In this document: one piece after another, positions 8,159 to 15,739 of the stretch
Numbering within the stretch: position 1 is the stretch's first letter
How the letters are laid out: each line of letters opens with the position of its first letter
Source of the DNA: Nocardia pseudovaccinii NBRC 100343
Lineage (GTDB): Bacteria > Actinomycetota > Actinomycetes > Mycobacteriales > Mycobacteriaceae
Assembly (NCBI RefSeq): GCF_001613225.1
Contig: NZ_BDBY01000245.1
Location: 1 to 54,886 of the forward strand
Length of the DNA: 54,886 nt
Direction: 5' to 3'
Notes under the pieces: generated by a model
The model's database searches: none
What the model was told of the DNA's origin: nothing
What the model saw: the letters and a program-made list of their open reading frames with translations, nothing else
Position numbers and translations under genes: made by a program

Positions 8159-8182
8159 GGGACCTGTCATCCGCACAGGTCA
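8159..8182 (+). repeat. 24-bp dispersed repeat, copy 3
   Basis: GGGACCTGTCATC then CG then CACAGGTCA. The arms GACCTGT / ACAGGTC are a perfect 7-bp dyad in this copy. The surrounding 8183-8630 shows no convincing gene on either strand. Confidence 0.8.
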
Positions 8183-8633
8183 GGGCCCTCGCCGGTCCCG
8201 GCCTGGGCTCTGGCAACAGCGAAAGCGAAGATGCCGCGGCCGGAGATCGAGATAGCTTGGCAGCGGGCTGGCCACCGAGTAATCCGATGGTCACCCCGGC
8301 AAGGTCGCGACCAGCCGCGGGACCCGCGCGGGCGGCATCCGCCGGTCGGCCCGAAAACTGCTGTCGTGCAGATGTCGGCCAGGCCACACGCGACCAGCGC
8401 AGATGACGGCGCCCCGGTGAAGTCGGTCAGAAGCACCTGCAACCCGCAGCACAGCACGTTGACGGCCACACCCGCACCTTCGCTGGCACGCCGCGACGGG
8501 CATGTCGACGGTGCAATAGCCTGCGCTGCAATGCCTATGGGCTCGGTCTCTGAGCGGTCGGACGGTTCTCGGCGCGATTCAACTTCAGCCAGGTATGCAA
8601 CCTCGTCACACAACCGTGACTTCCCCCAAGTTG

Positions 8634-8662
8634 AACTATAACCCCTATAGAGGCGTATAGTT
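8634..8662. promoter_or_regulatory. Imperfect palindromic operator before the 8669 gene
   Basis: Arms AACTATAACCCC and GGCGTATAGTT around a 6-base centre, ending 6 bases before the ATG. It resembles the CCCC/GGGG-centred palindromes elsewhere. TATAAC (8637-8642) could serve as a -10 box inside the palindrome. Confidence 0.5.
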
Positions 8663-8668
8663 GAAACT

Positions 8669-8881
8669 ATGAACGGAGCGGGCAACGCCGCAGCGAAACA
8701 ACGAAAGCTCTGGCGTCTGCCACGCTTCTCCAAGCGAGTAAAGCAGGACGACACAGCTGAACTTCTGAGGGCAACCGAAAAGACCAACGATCTACTCTCG
8801 GACATCTTCGCCGTACTCGAGGAGATTAGTTCTGGAATTAGCGCAGGCCAGGCGGGAAAGGCAGGAATCAGCGCGAAATGA
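8669..8881 (+). CDS. Hypothetical protein, 70 aa
   Basis: Basic N-terminus (KQRKLWRLPRFSKRVKQ) followed by an amphipathic helix (DTAELLRATEKTNDLLSDIF) that could form a coiled coil. The ATG lies just after the palindromic operator, so the transcript leader must be very short or absent. The stop overlaps the ATG of the next gene. Function unknown. Confidence 0.65.
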   Translation: MNGAGNAAAKQRKLWRLPRFSKRVKQDDTAELLRATEKTNDLLSDIFAVLEEISSGISAGQAGKAGISAK

Positions 8882-9096
8882 TAAGGGCACTGACGGACAG
8901 ACCTTTCCAGTTTAATTCTGCCGATGAAATCCTTGTCCGGCCGGATGAGGATGGCGCAGACGCCAACGGGCGCAGCAAGTTCACCGTGTGCTGGATCGAT
9001 GGCGACATGATCCACTGCCAGAATCGACACGACAACATACCGCACTACATCCACCGCATCACCCACAACAGCAAGCGCCCCTGCCGATTCGTCTAA
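8878..9096 (+). CDS. Hypothetical protein, 72 aa
   Basis: The ATG overlaps the preceding TGA (ATGATAA context), so it forms a two-gene operon with the 8669 gene. The product has FTVCWIDGDMIHCQNRHD and HYIHRITHNSKRP: beta-rich, with two Cys and several His, possibly metal-binding, though the spacing is not a classical finger. No family recognised. Confidence 0.6.
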   Translation: MIRALTDRPFQFNSADEILVRPDEDGADANGRSKFTVCWIDGDMIHCQNRHDNIPHYIHRITHNSKRPCRFV

Positions 9097-9375
9097 CGAC
9101 AGCCATCGGCGTGCATATGCGCATCGGAATATTCACTACAGACATTCAAACTGCCGAATGCAATCGACACCGAATGTTGCGGATACATGCGAATCGACTG
9201 GATGGCTGCATAGGCAGCCTGTGCGGTGCCTGCCATTTCATCTGCCGAGGCGATGGGTATCGATTCTCCGCCCGACGTCAACTTCACCAGGATGGTCCGC
9301 GACCAGCTCGAGCGCATGACTCCCGTCGGCGGCTACGGCAGCTGACCCTCGCGACCGCCACAAGCCACCTGAATC

Positions 9376-9424
9376 GGTCCACCGGCCCCCTGCCTCCCCC
9401 TCCGGCCCCCGGGGCCGGTGGACC
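9376..9424. repeat. Perfect 14-bp inverted repeat
   Basis: The left arm GGTCCACCGGCCCC (9376-9389) and right arm GGGGCCGGTGGACC (9411-9424) are exact complements around a C-rich 21-base loop. There is no T-tract on either side, so a simple intrinsic terminator is not the obvious role. It could be a termination/anti-termination structure or a protein site. Confidence 0.6.
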
Positions 9425-9607
9425 ACCCCTGGCCAGCGGCACTCGCGCACCGCGATTTGGGCCACGTGGCGGTGTGCTCGGCGGAGGATTCGCCGCACCT
9501 GCTCGACCGGCTTCAGCACCTGGAGTAGCCGCTTCACATGATCGACGATTCCTCATTGCACGAAGACACCGTTACTTTCCCGGTCGCACGAGACCTCGAT
9601 TCAGCAC

Positions 9608-9631
9608 GGGACATGCCATTTGCATTGTTCA
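9608..9631 (+). repeat. 24-bp dispersed repeat, copy 4 (degenerate)
   Basis: GGGACATGCCATT matches well; the right half (TGCATTGTTCA) is diverged from CRCAGGTCA. Confidence 0.5.
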
Positions 9632-9863
9632 TCACCCGTGGTGCCCGTTCGGCGACGCTGACGACATGGCCCCTTCAGCTGGCAGTCAGCCACGAGATCT
9701 GCTCGGCCTGGTGCCGTCCGATCATGGCACGGCACCAGGCCCGTTTACCGCCCAAAGGGTGCGCTTCGCCGCCCAACGCCCCGACGAGGCGCCGATTACC
9801 CACACCAGGGCTCGGCCGGATATCTCCCGTATACCCGTCGACCACACCTCCAGGAGGTCCAAA

Positions 9864-10193
9864 ATGCCGGAAGGCTACCACCTTGCACACGAGTCGCTAC
9901 GGCTCCTGGTGCCAAACGAATTCAACAGCGAGTGGGTTGAGTACAGCCCACGCTGCGACAGCGTCCACGACCTGATCCAGTACGTGAAGGACGAGAAGAT
10001 CCCGTCCCGACTGCGCAAACGGATTGTGCAGGTGTCCAGACGCGACCAGATGGAACGCGGCGTGCCGTGGTACCTGCTGACGACCGTATGGGAAGGCACC
10101 CGCCTGCCAGCAGGCATGGGTGAGAGCGTCGCCGTCTACCGGCCCGAACATCCCGGGGACTACGACGGGAGATGGCGAGGCCCGCTCCGATAA
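9864..10193 (+). CDS. Hypothetical protein, 109 aa
   Basis: It starts MPEGYHLAHESLRLLVPNEF at ATG 9864, with a perfect AGGAGGT 6 bases upstream. The frame is open far upstream, but only this part has coding character. It contains a helix with DSVHDLIQYVKDEKIPSRLR and the strand PWYLLTTVWEG. No domain recognised. It stands alone, about 250 bases from the next gene. Confidence 0.65.
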   Translation: MPEGYHLAHESLRLLVPNEFNSEWVEYSPRCDSVHDLIQYVKDEKIPSRLRKRIVQVSRRDQMERGVPWYLLTTVWEGTRLPAGMGESVAVYRPEHPGDYDGRWRGPLR

Positions 10194-10439
10194 GGGGTCT
10201 GACCAGCCGCAGAAGGTACGGCGAATCTCCTAGCTCCCTACCCGATTCTCCTGAGCGGGCCTGGCCTGCTGCGTCGATTTCCGTGCTCGACGATCGGCCC
10301 CACCTCCGTGGACCACACGAGCTGATTTCCCGGACATCCAACTCCGCGGCCGACTACCGGCCAGCAAGCCGTACAGCCCGCAGACCGACTGTGCCCCAGC
10401 AACACCCGCCCCTTACAGCCCGTCATCAAAGGATCCGAC

Positions 10440-10778
10440 ATGGACCACACCCGCCCCGCACCCCAGCAGCGCCGCTTCGAACTCGGCCAGACCTATCGGC
10501 CCATCAACCTCCAGCCCGGCACGATCGTCGTCCGCGAAGCCAATCGCAGCCCCCGGCAGATTGTCACCGGCAGCCCCTGCTGCCGCCACCTCGTGCATCT
10601 GGACCTCGACGTCCTCGAATGGCAGATCACCCAGCGCGCCAAGGGATTCGCCGTCGTCGACTTCCAGTCCCGCCGCTGCCCTGACTGCCGCGCCGGCTAC
10701 CGGCTGCGCTTTCCGGGCATCGACACCGTGGCCGCGCTTCACCTCGCCAGCACGGTCGAATGGGAAGTTTTCGACTAA
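10440..10778 (+). CDS. Small protein with two Cys pairs, possibly zinc-binding, 112 aa
   Basis: Contains GSPCCRHLVHLDLDV near residue 45 and RRCPDCRAGY near residue 80, a CC...CxxC arrangement that could bind zinc. The remainder is beta-rich. ATG 10440 is the first in-frame start. It is convergent with the minus-strand gene ending at 10825, with repeat copy 5 between them. No named family recognised. Confidence 0.55.
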   Translation: MDHTRPAPQQRRFELGQTYRPINLQPGTIVVREANRSPRQIVTGSPCCRHLVHLDLDVLEWQITQRAKGFAVVDFQSRRCPDCRAGYRLRFPGIDTVAALHLASTVEWEVFD

Positions 10779-10803
10779 CCAGCGTGGCCACACCCGCTTC
10801 GGC

Positions 10804-10827
10804 GGGACATGCCATCACCGCAGATCA
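10804..10827 (+). repeat. 24-bp dispersed repeat, copy 5
   Basis: GGGACATGCCATC then AC then CGCAGATCA. It lies exactly between two convergent genes and overlaps the stop codon of the minus-strand one. Confidence 0.75.
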
Positions 10828-11430
10828 GAGCGCAGAACACGTGGAAACACTCAGCCGATAGCCAGCAATTGAGCGGGGCCACCACAGTTCGGCGGTACCG
10901 GTTGTCGGCCCCACCCGTATGCCCAGTTCTCCGGTGAGCTTGTATTCCTCGACCGGCAGCGGGTTGATGCACGGGCGCATTCGCGCCGCGTACAACTCCC
11001 CGGCGCGATGGTCGACCTGCCGCAGGACCAGCCTGACGAGCCCGTGATGATAGCAACCGGTGACGAGTTCGCCTGTGAGCGTAGCGGTTTCGACCGCAAT
11101 ATACAGTGGGCGAGGCATCAGGCCACGCACGTCGAACATCCACAGGCAACCCTCGCATTGCTCGTCGAGTTCGTCGGACTGCTCGATGATCCGGGGGCCA
11201 GGAGCACGATCGCCGGGGCATCCGGGGCGGCGGGCCGCACGACCGCGGCGCATCGATCGATTCGGCAGAACGCGACACAGTCCATAAAGCCGCATATCGC
11301 CACGGCGGTCGACGAGGCCAAACACCTCGACGGAATGCGCGTACGCCCGGCCGCCGCGCAGACGCCTGATTCTTTTGCGCCGCACCCGCTCCGGTGGGCG
11401 CGGCGCTGACCACCAGAACACCCAACTCAC
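10825..11430 (-). CDS. Hypothetical protein, up to 201 aa
   Basis: The C-terminal 120 residues have clear coding character (PRPLYIAVETATLTGELVTG, then INPLPVEEYKLTGELGIRV). The N-terminal 80 are Arg-rich and doubtful, so the real start may be ATG 11139 or 11118. The longest frame is given. No domain recognised. The stop falls inside repeat copy 5. Confidence 0.45.
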   Translation of the reverse strand: MSWVFWWSAPRPPERVRRKRIRRLRGGRAYAHSVEVFGLVDRRGDMRLYGLCRVLPNRSMRRGRAARRPGCPGDRAPGPRIIEQSDELDEQCEGCLWMFDVRGLMPRPLYIAVETATLTGELVTGCYHHGLVRLVLRQVDHRAGELYAARMRPCINPLPVEEYKLTGELGIRVGPTTGTAELWWPRSIAGYRLSVSTCSAL

Positions 11431-11442
11431 ACAGGAGTTTCA

Positions 11443-11586
11443 ATGATCACCTACTCGCGCACCGAGATCTCGCTGCTCACCGACGCCGACTTGGGTACGG
11501 CAATCATCGATGCCCTGAACTCCGACGACGCCGAGCAGCAGGAGGCTCTGCTTCGGGAGCATGACCTCCGCGCGGTCGAATGGTGA
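11443..11586 (+). CDS. Short hypothetical protein, 47 aa
   Basis: ATG 11443 is preceded by ACAGGAGTTTC. The product MITYSRTEISLLTDADLGTA continues as an acidic helix (LNSDDAEQQEALLREHDLR) and ends at TGA 11584-11586. The clear ribosome binding site and helix pattern make it credible despite the length. It is followed by two more small genes. Confidence 0.5.
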   Translation: MITYSRTEISLLTDADLGTAIIDALNSDDAEQQEALLREHDLRAVEW

Positions 11587-11668
11587 GTCCTGATCATTGC
11601 CTCCCGCCCGGACCAGTGGCCGGACGAGGGGTTGACCACCAGGCCCGCACACACAAAGGAGATCAGAG

Positions 11669-12022
11669 ATGCCCGAACTGTACGACGAGCAAGCCGAATT
11701 GGACGCGGTGTACTGCGACCGCTGCGGCACACACCACTCCGACCCTGGCTCCTGCGACAACGACGAGGAGGTCGAGGACACCGCCGTCGAGGTCCACAAG
11801 CCCATCCAGCTCGACACCCTTGAGGAGATCGGCCCGGACGCCTACGAGGTGAAGTTCGCGCTGCTGGAGTGCCGGACCTGCCGGGAGCGTGGCCCGATCG
11901 CGCGGGCCGACAACCACACCGCAGAGGGTGGCATGTTCGACGTCGACCACGCGAAAGCCACCGGCCACCGCAACTACTATCTGTTCACGATCACCCGCAA
12001 CACGGCACAGGTCTACCTCTGA
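11669..12022 (+). CDS. Zinc-ribbon-like hypothetical protein, 117 aa
   Basis: Two CxxC pairs, VYCDRCGTHHSDPGSC (about residues 15-29) and LLECRTCRERG (about residues 66-76), followed by DVDHAKATGHRNYYL, suggest a treble-clef or ribbon zinc fold. AAGGAGAT lies 7 bases before the ATG. The stop overlaps the next ATG (TGATG). Role unknown; such proteins often bind nucleic acid. Confidence 0.6.
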   Translation: MPELYDEQAELDAVYCDRCGTHHSDPGSCDNDEEVEDTAVEVHKPIQLDTLEEIGPDAYEVKFALLECRTCRERGPIARADNHTAEGGMFDVDHAKATGHRNYYLFTITRNTAQVYL

Positions 12023-12543
12023 TGGCAAACACGCCCGCGACACCGACGACCGTCCCGATGATCCAGGTGCACTGCCCCTCCGACTGGAAGGGATTCACCC
12101 CCGGCGCTGATGCTCACGGACGACAGAAGACCGTAATACCCTGCGGTACAGTCAAACTCGTCTCGCCTGATGGCCTGGGACATGCTATCCGCCCAGGTCA
12201 GCACATCGGCCTGGACTATCACCCCCGATGCCCGCCAACGTCGACCGGCTCCGACGACGGTGCCGATGAGGACGACAGCGAAACAGGATTTCGCTACCGC
12301 GAGCGTGCGCTTCTGGGTCCGGTCAGAACGGTGGATGGCCGTTCTCCTCGTACCACTGCTCTTCCAAGCCATTGTTCTCATTCCAGCCCTTCGGCGGCAC
12401 ATCTGTACCGCCGGGCCCGACCAGGATCCCCTTCTCGACAATGCGCGCGTTGGCTTTCGGATACGCGTCCAGCACACACTCCAGGGCATTGGTCAGGGCC
12501 AGCTTGTACTTGCGGATGGCCTGCCGACTGCTGGTCGGCGTGA
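12022..12543 (+). CDS. Hypothetical protein read through a 24-bp repeat
   Basis: The ATG overlaps the preceding stop, so translation is likely. The first 50 residues (MIQVHCPSDWKGFTPGADAH, then RQKTVIPCGTVKLVSPDG) look coding. Repeat copy 6 then encodes GHAIRPGQ, and the later part becomes Ser/Arg-rich and overlaps the 3' end of repA by 220 bases. The natural C-terminus was probably replaced when the repeat arrived. The reading beyond residue 60 is doubtful. Confidence 0.4.
   Translation: MANTPATPTTVPMIQVHCPSDWKGFTPGADAHGRQKTVIPCGTVKLVSPDGLGHAIRPGQHIGLDYHPRCPPTSTGSDDGADEDDSETGFRYRERALLGPVRTVDGRSPRTTALPSHCSHSSPSAAHLYRRARPGSPSRQCARWLSDTRPAHTPGHWSGPACTCGWPADCWSA
12177..12200 (+). repeat. 24-bp dispersed repeat, copy 6
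   Basis: GGGACATGCTATC then CG then CCCAGGTCA, inside the open frame at 12022. Confidence 0.7.
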
Positions 12544-13369
12544 CGGTGCTGCCGAACTGGAGCATGGTGGCGTTCCAGCTCACGAGACGGAACTCCTCTT
12601 CGTACGACATGCGCCGGGTCAGCCACACGTACAGGTCGAAAGCCATGGCCGATCCGCGGGCGTCGCCTCGCAGTTTGCGGATGGTGTTGGCGTCGACCGG
12701 CACCGGGTTCTTGATCGCCATGTCGTAATACTCTTGGGAGAGAATCACCGTGGACTCGAGCATGTCCATCTGGTCGATCTGCGTCTTCCGGCGCCTGGTC
12801 TCGCTCTGTTTCAGCCAGAGGGTGTGACCAACGGCGACCGAGGTCTGATGGTGTTCGAGGGGACGACTGCCGTCTCTGGCAGCTTCGACGCGGACACTGA
12901 TGTGTGAAGAGAAGAGCTTGTCGGCTTGCTCCCGGACCTGAGTGATGTTCCCCCGCGCACCGCCGGACTGCTGCTCTCGTTCGATTCCGATCTGTTCCAT
13001 GAAGTCGGCTAGATTATCGCCGAGAACCAGCTTGCGGCTCCTGGTGCGATAGGCCTCGCTGGCGCACCAAATCCCGATCAGACGGGCCATCATCCCGTAC
13101 GGGAGCCCGATCGACACGGTCTCACCGTTCTCGTCTTGGCCGGTTCCGGCCTGCCATGTGACGGTCTCCGGACCGTTTTTGCGTACCCACTTGTCGACGG
13201 TGATGTCCGGCTTCTTGTACGGCATGCTGGTGATGGCCATATGCTTCGGCGCCAGCCGGACCTTGCGCCTTTTCGGGGCGTGCGGCTGCGATACCGATAG
13301 CAGCGGTATGGTTTCGCCCGGCGGCAAGTCCAGCCCCGACTGATCGCTGGTAGCCATGCTCGCGATCAT
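12323..13369 (-). CDS. repA: RepA_C-family plasmid replication initiator, 348 aa
   Basis: The order of recognisable blocks fits the RepA_C (PF04796) plasmid replication proteins best known from Gram-negative iteron plasmids. These are LPYGMMARLIGIWCASEAYR, then SRKLVLGDNLADFMEQIG, then GNITQVREQADKLFSS, then NPVPVDANTIRKLRGDARGS, then AFDLYVWLTRRMSY, then CVLDAYPKANARI. Members bind iterons and open the origin. The start at ATG 13369 has GAGGGG 5 bases upstream; ATG 13357 is the alternative. The gene reads away from the iteron field at 13479-13986, the usual arrangement for autoregulated initiators. No frameshift seen. Confidence 0.88.
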   Translation of the reverse strand: MIASMATSDQSGLDLPPGETIPLLSVSQPHAPKRRKVRLAPKHMAITSMPYKKPDITVDKWVRKNGPETVTWQAGTGQDENGETVSIGLPYGMMARLIGIWCASEAYRTRSRKLVLGDNLADFMEQIGIEREQQSGGARGNITQVREQADKLFSSHISVRVEAARDGSRPLEHHQTSVAVGHTLWLKQSETRRRKTQIDQMDMLESTVILSQEYYDMAIKNPVPVDANTIRKLRGDARGSAMAFDLYVWLTRRMSYEEEFRLVSWNATMLQFGSTVTPTSSRQAIRKYKLALTNALECVLDAYPKANARIVEKGILVGPGGTDVPPKGWNENNGLEEQWYEENGHPPF

Positions 13370-13478
13370 GCCACCCCTCGCGTCCCTGTCTGGGATTCAG
13401 CGCTGGTCGTGTCGTGAGATTCAACCCGGTCAGCGCAGCTTTGGTTTACACCCCGAATCGCCAACGAATGCTTTGCAG

Positions 13479-13986
13479 CGAAGAAACGGTTTCTTCCCTC
13501 TTCCGCGCACGACTGGGTTGGCCAGCGCGTTGTTGCGGGTCAGGTCAGGACATGCATGCATGCACGCGCGCAACGAAGAAACGGTTTACGTCCCTGAGCG
13601 CGCGACCCCGCCAGGTGAGACAACGCCGCAACCGGCGCAGCGAAGAAACGGTTTACCGGGGTCAGCGACCTGCGACGACCCAGACGGCCAAGGCGCCTCC
13701 GAATACAGCGAAGAAACGGTTTCACCCAGATTCGACCTCGCCGCCGGCCCGGCGAAGAAGTGGTTTCCCGGAGCGACAGCCCGGCACGCGGAGCACTCCA
13801 GCGAAGAAACGGTTTAGGAGCGGCGAAGAAACAGTTTCCCGCCGTAGCCTGTGGATGAGTACGAAGAAACAGTTTCGTCTGTGGATAAGTTCAGCTGCCC
13901 CGAGCGAAGAAACGGTTTACCGAGCACACCGCGTTTCCCCAGGAAGAAGCGAAGAAACAGTTTACTGACCAGCGAAGAAACAGTTT
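13479..13986. repeat. Iteron array and probable origin of replication (oriV)
   Basis: Eleven direct copies of CGAAGAAACRGTTT lie at 13479, 13574, 13641, 13709, 13753 (variant GAAGAAGTGG), 13802, 13824, 13862, 13905, 13950 and 13973, all in the same orientation. Spacing tightens from about 95 to about 22 bases toward the right. TGTGGATAA (13880-13888) is a perfect DnaA box complement and TGTGGATGA (13850-13858) is a near match. An A/T-richer patch (CAAAAATCG, TATTTAAAC) follows at 14015-14045. Adjacent to repA, this is the replication origin of the element. Confidence 0.85.
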
Positions 13987-14041
13987 ACGCGACACCCTTG
14001 AAACCGCAGGTCAGAGTGCAAAAATCGCGACGCCCCTGTAT

Positions 14042-14490
14042 TTAAACCCCCCTATGAGAGATACCTGTTAGGGTGGCTTCCGGATCGGCTGTGGATAGCC
14101 ACCCCAACAGGATTCCGACCAGGACCAGTTTGTCCAGGCCCCTCTCAGCGACTCGGCAGGGATAGGCCGCTGGTGATCCGAGATCGGGCAGCCCGATCGC
14201 CGTTCGCCGGTACTCCCTGGCCCACGCCCCCTCTGGCACGAGGGTCGTGGCGGACTGGGAGCGAAACGGCAAGCGCCCCACCAACCGCCGTCGAACCATG
14301 CGCGGTCGAGGCCCTGCATGCCTAGATCACCGTCTAAACCCGACCTCTCGACATCTTCCGCAGCCAGCTCGAGGGATCGTGGAACACGCAGCACCAGTTG
14401 CGCTTCGGTGCAACGAATTTCGAAAGAGACGCCATCGTGGGCGCCGACCGTCGGTCGCAGATTTTTCCGGTTGCGCGGGGCGGAAGTACT
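14042..14490 (-). pseudogene. Possible broken gene
   Basis: Two overlapping minus-strand frames each have part of a coding-like sequence: GVSFEIRCTEAQLVLRVPRS with AAEDVERSGLDG in one, and LVPEGAWAREYRRTAIGLPD with LVLVGILLGWLS in the other. They look like one gene broken near 14270. No family recognised and no clear start. It may instead be non-coding DNA between the origin and the HAD gene. Confidence 0.25.
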
Positions 14491-14491
14491 T

Positions 14492-15061
14492 TCAGGCCAA
14501 CATCTCTCGACTCGGGTTATCGGCACCACCCACAGTGGTTTCGCCCAGTGCCGAATCGACCCAATTGTCGATCGTGGAGATGTGCTCCGAGGTCAAGCCG
14601 ACCAACGGATGCGGCTGAACAATCACGGTGGAAAGGCCCAAATCGCGAGTGCGATCCTCGGCCCAGCCGGGCTCTTTTCCTCCGAAGTCATCGTCGACCC
14701 ACGCCAGTGCCCTGTCCGCCGCGTAATCCGACACCGGCCCGAACTTCGATGTCCAGCCGAACCGAGACCATCTCGAACGGCCTACGTCGATCACCGGCAA
14801 ACTCTGCCGCAACCCAATCCTCGGTGCGATCCACTCGTTGGCCAGGTCCAGCCAACTCGACCCCCAAGCCACCTCGATGCCCTTGTCCAGCACCATGTTC
14901 AGCCACGCGCCGTGCTCCGCGTTGAGCAGCACCGTTCCGGATACAAGCGAACCATCAGGACCGGGGCCGTTATACATATGGGCACGAAAGCCCTCGCCTA
15001 CGCTCGACGGAGCGAGGACGCCGTCCACATCCATCACCAGCAGCGGCCTTCCCGTCACCAA
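14492..15061 (-). CDS. HAD-like protein of the HAD_SAK type, about 189 aa
   Basis: The N-terminus PLLVMDVDGVLAP is HAD motif I with the nucleophile Asp. VAWGSSWLDLAN resembles motif II (S/T after a W-rich strand). ALAWVDDDFG is motif IV with the acidic residues. The layout and size match the HAD domain found in Swiss-army-knife RNA repair proteins and stand-alone actinobacterial relatives, which act as phosphatases or kinase-phosphatase partners. The substrate is unknown. The start is TTG 15061 or GTG 15058; neither has a strong ribosome binding site. Confidence 0.7.
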   Translation of the reverse strand: MVTGRPLLVMDVDGVLAPSSVGEGFRAHMYNGPGPDGSLVSGTVLLNAEHGAWLNMVLDKGIEVAWGSSWLDLANEWIAPRIGLRQSLPVIDVGRSRWSRFGWTSKFGPVSDYAADRALAWVDDDFGGKEPGWAEDRTRDLGLSTVIVQPHPLVGLTSEHISTIDNWVDSALGETTVGGADNPSREMLA

Positions 15062-15316
15062 CCAACCATAACTCTGTCATTGCGCATCGCTGCCTCGTCC
15101 GAGCGCCGACAGCGGCGGTCCTCCGCCATGCGCGTCGATTCCGCTGAACTGCCTCGGCGATCCGAGCCAGTGCCACAAGGGCCTCCGCGGCGTCTGCCAT
15201 CGCCATGTATTCGCCTGCGACACATCGGCACAGCGCATGCGATGGAATGCGCGGTGCCGGTGCCATCCGGCATCCTCAACAGACACCACTGTTTCACCAC
15301 CCGCACGGAGCGCGCC

Positions 15317-15631
15317 ATGCCGTCTCGACCCACCGAACAGAACTCCTTGTCCGACACCGAGATCCGGCAACTCGCCGCAGCTCTCGCGGCAGGCCGCTCG
15401 CCGACGGTCTGGTTCACCTCCGCCGCGGTCGGCATCGCCGAAGGACGATCCGGCACCCTCGTCGCGGTCGCCGACCCCTCCGAACCCGACCACCTGCGGG
15501 TGCGGCCCAGCCGGTCCGCAGATACCCTCGCGTTCTCGCCCATCGAACTCACTCTCGCCCGGCCCGCCCCCCGGACCACCCGTCAGCAGCCCGGCGCCCT
15601 CCCCGAAAACCACCCACGATCAATATCTTGA
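15317..15631 (+). CDS. Hypothetical actinobacterial protein, 104 aa
   Basis: It starts MPSRPTEQNSLSDTEIRQLA at ATG 15317 and has a strand-rich core with GRSGTLVAVADPSEPDHLRV and FSPIELTLARP, which could be a small SH3/KOW-like barrel. The frame is open far upstream, but only this section has coding character. No named family recognised. It is followed by repeat copy 9 and the convergent NYN gene. Confidence 0.6.
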   Translation: MPSRPTEQNSLSDTEIRQLAAALAAGRSPTVWFTSAAVGIAEGRSGTLVAVADPSEPDHLRVRPSRSADTLAFSPIELTLARPAPRTTRQQPGALPENHPRSIS

Positions 15632-15700
15632 ACGCGCCCTTCCGTCAGAACCGACTGAACCCGACCGGCGATCCGGGTGCGTTGTTTGTGTTGTGGGCTG

Positions 15701-15724
15701 TGACCTGGTACGACGGCACGTCCC
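15701..15724 (-). repeat. 24-bp dispersed repeat, copy 9 (reverse orientation)
   Basis: On the plus strand it reads TGACCTGGTACG then ACGGCACGTCCC. The outer TGACCTG and CAYGTCCC blocks match the reverse complement of the consensus and the length is exact. It lies between two convergent genes. Confidence 0.55.
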
Positions 15725-15739
15725 AACCTGGCCGCCCTC

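Larger units (their letters stand above)
9097..9863. other. Intergenic region with a long hairpin and a degenerate repeat
   Basis: No convincing long gene. A 30-codon frame at 9253-9345 (MGIDSPPDVNFTRMVRDQLE) has some coding character and could be a gene remnant. The stretch also holds the 14-bp inverted repeat at 9376-9424 and degenerate repeat copy 4 at 9608. Confidence 0.4.

Noticed and set aside
8167..9066. Minus-strand frame of 299 codons
   Set aside because: It is antisense to the co-translated pair 8669/8878, which have coding character and an ATGA overlap, so it is a shadow.
11008..11409. Plus-strand frame of 133 codons
   Set aside because: The opposite strand has the more natural protein sequence at its C-terminal end (NPLPVEEYKLTGELGIRV), so this is taken as its shadow.
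13479..13986. CGAAGAAACRGTTT repeats as a CRISPR array
   Set aside because: Units are only 14 bases, spacing varies from 22 to 95 bases, and they lie beside repA with DnaA-box-like sites. They are iterons.
14041..14075. CCCCCCTA...TTAGGGTGG near the origin as a further operator
   Set aside because: The arms match too poorly to separate from chance.
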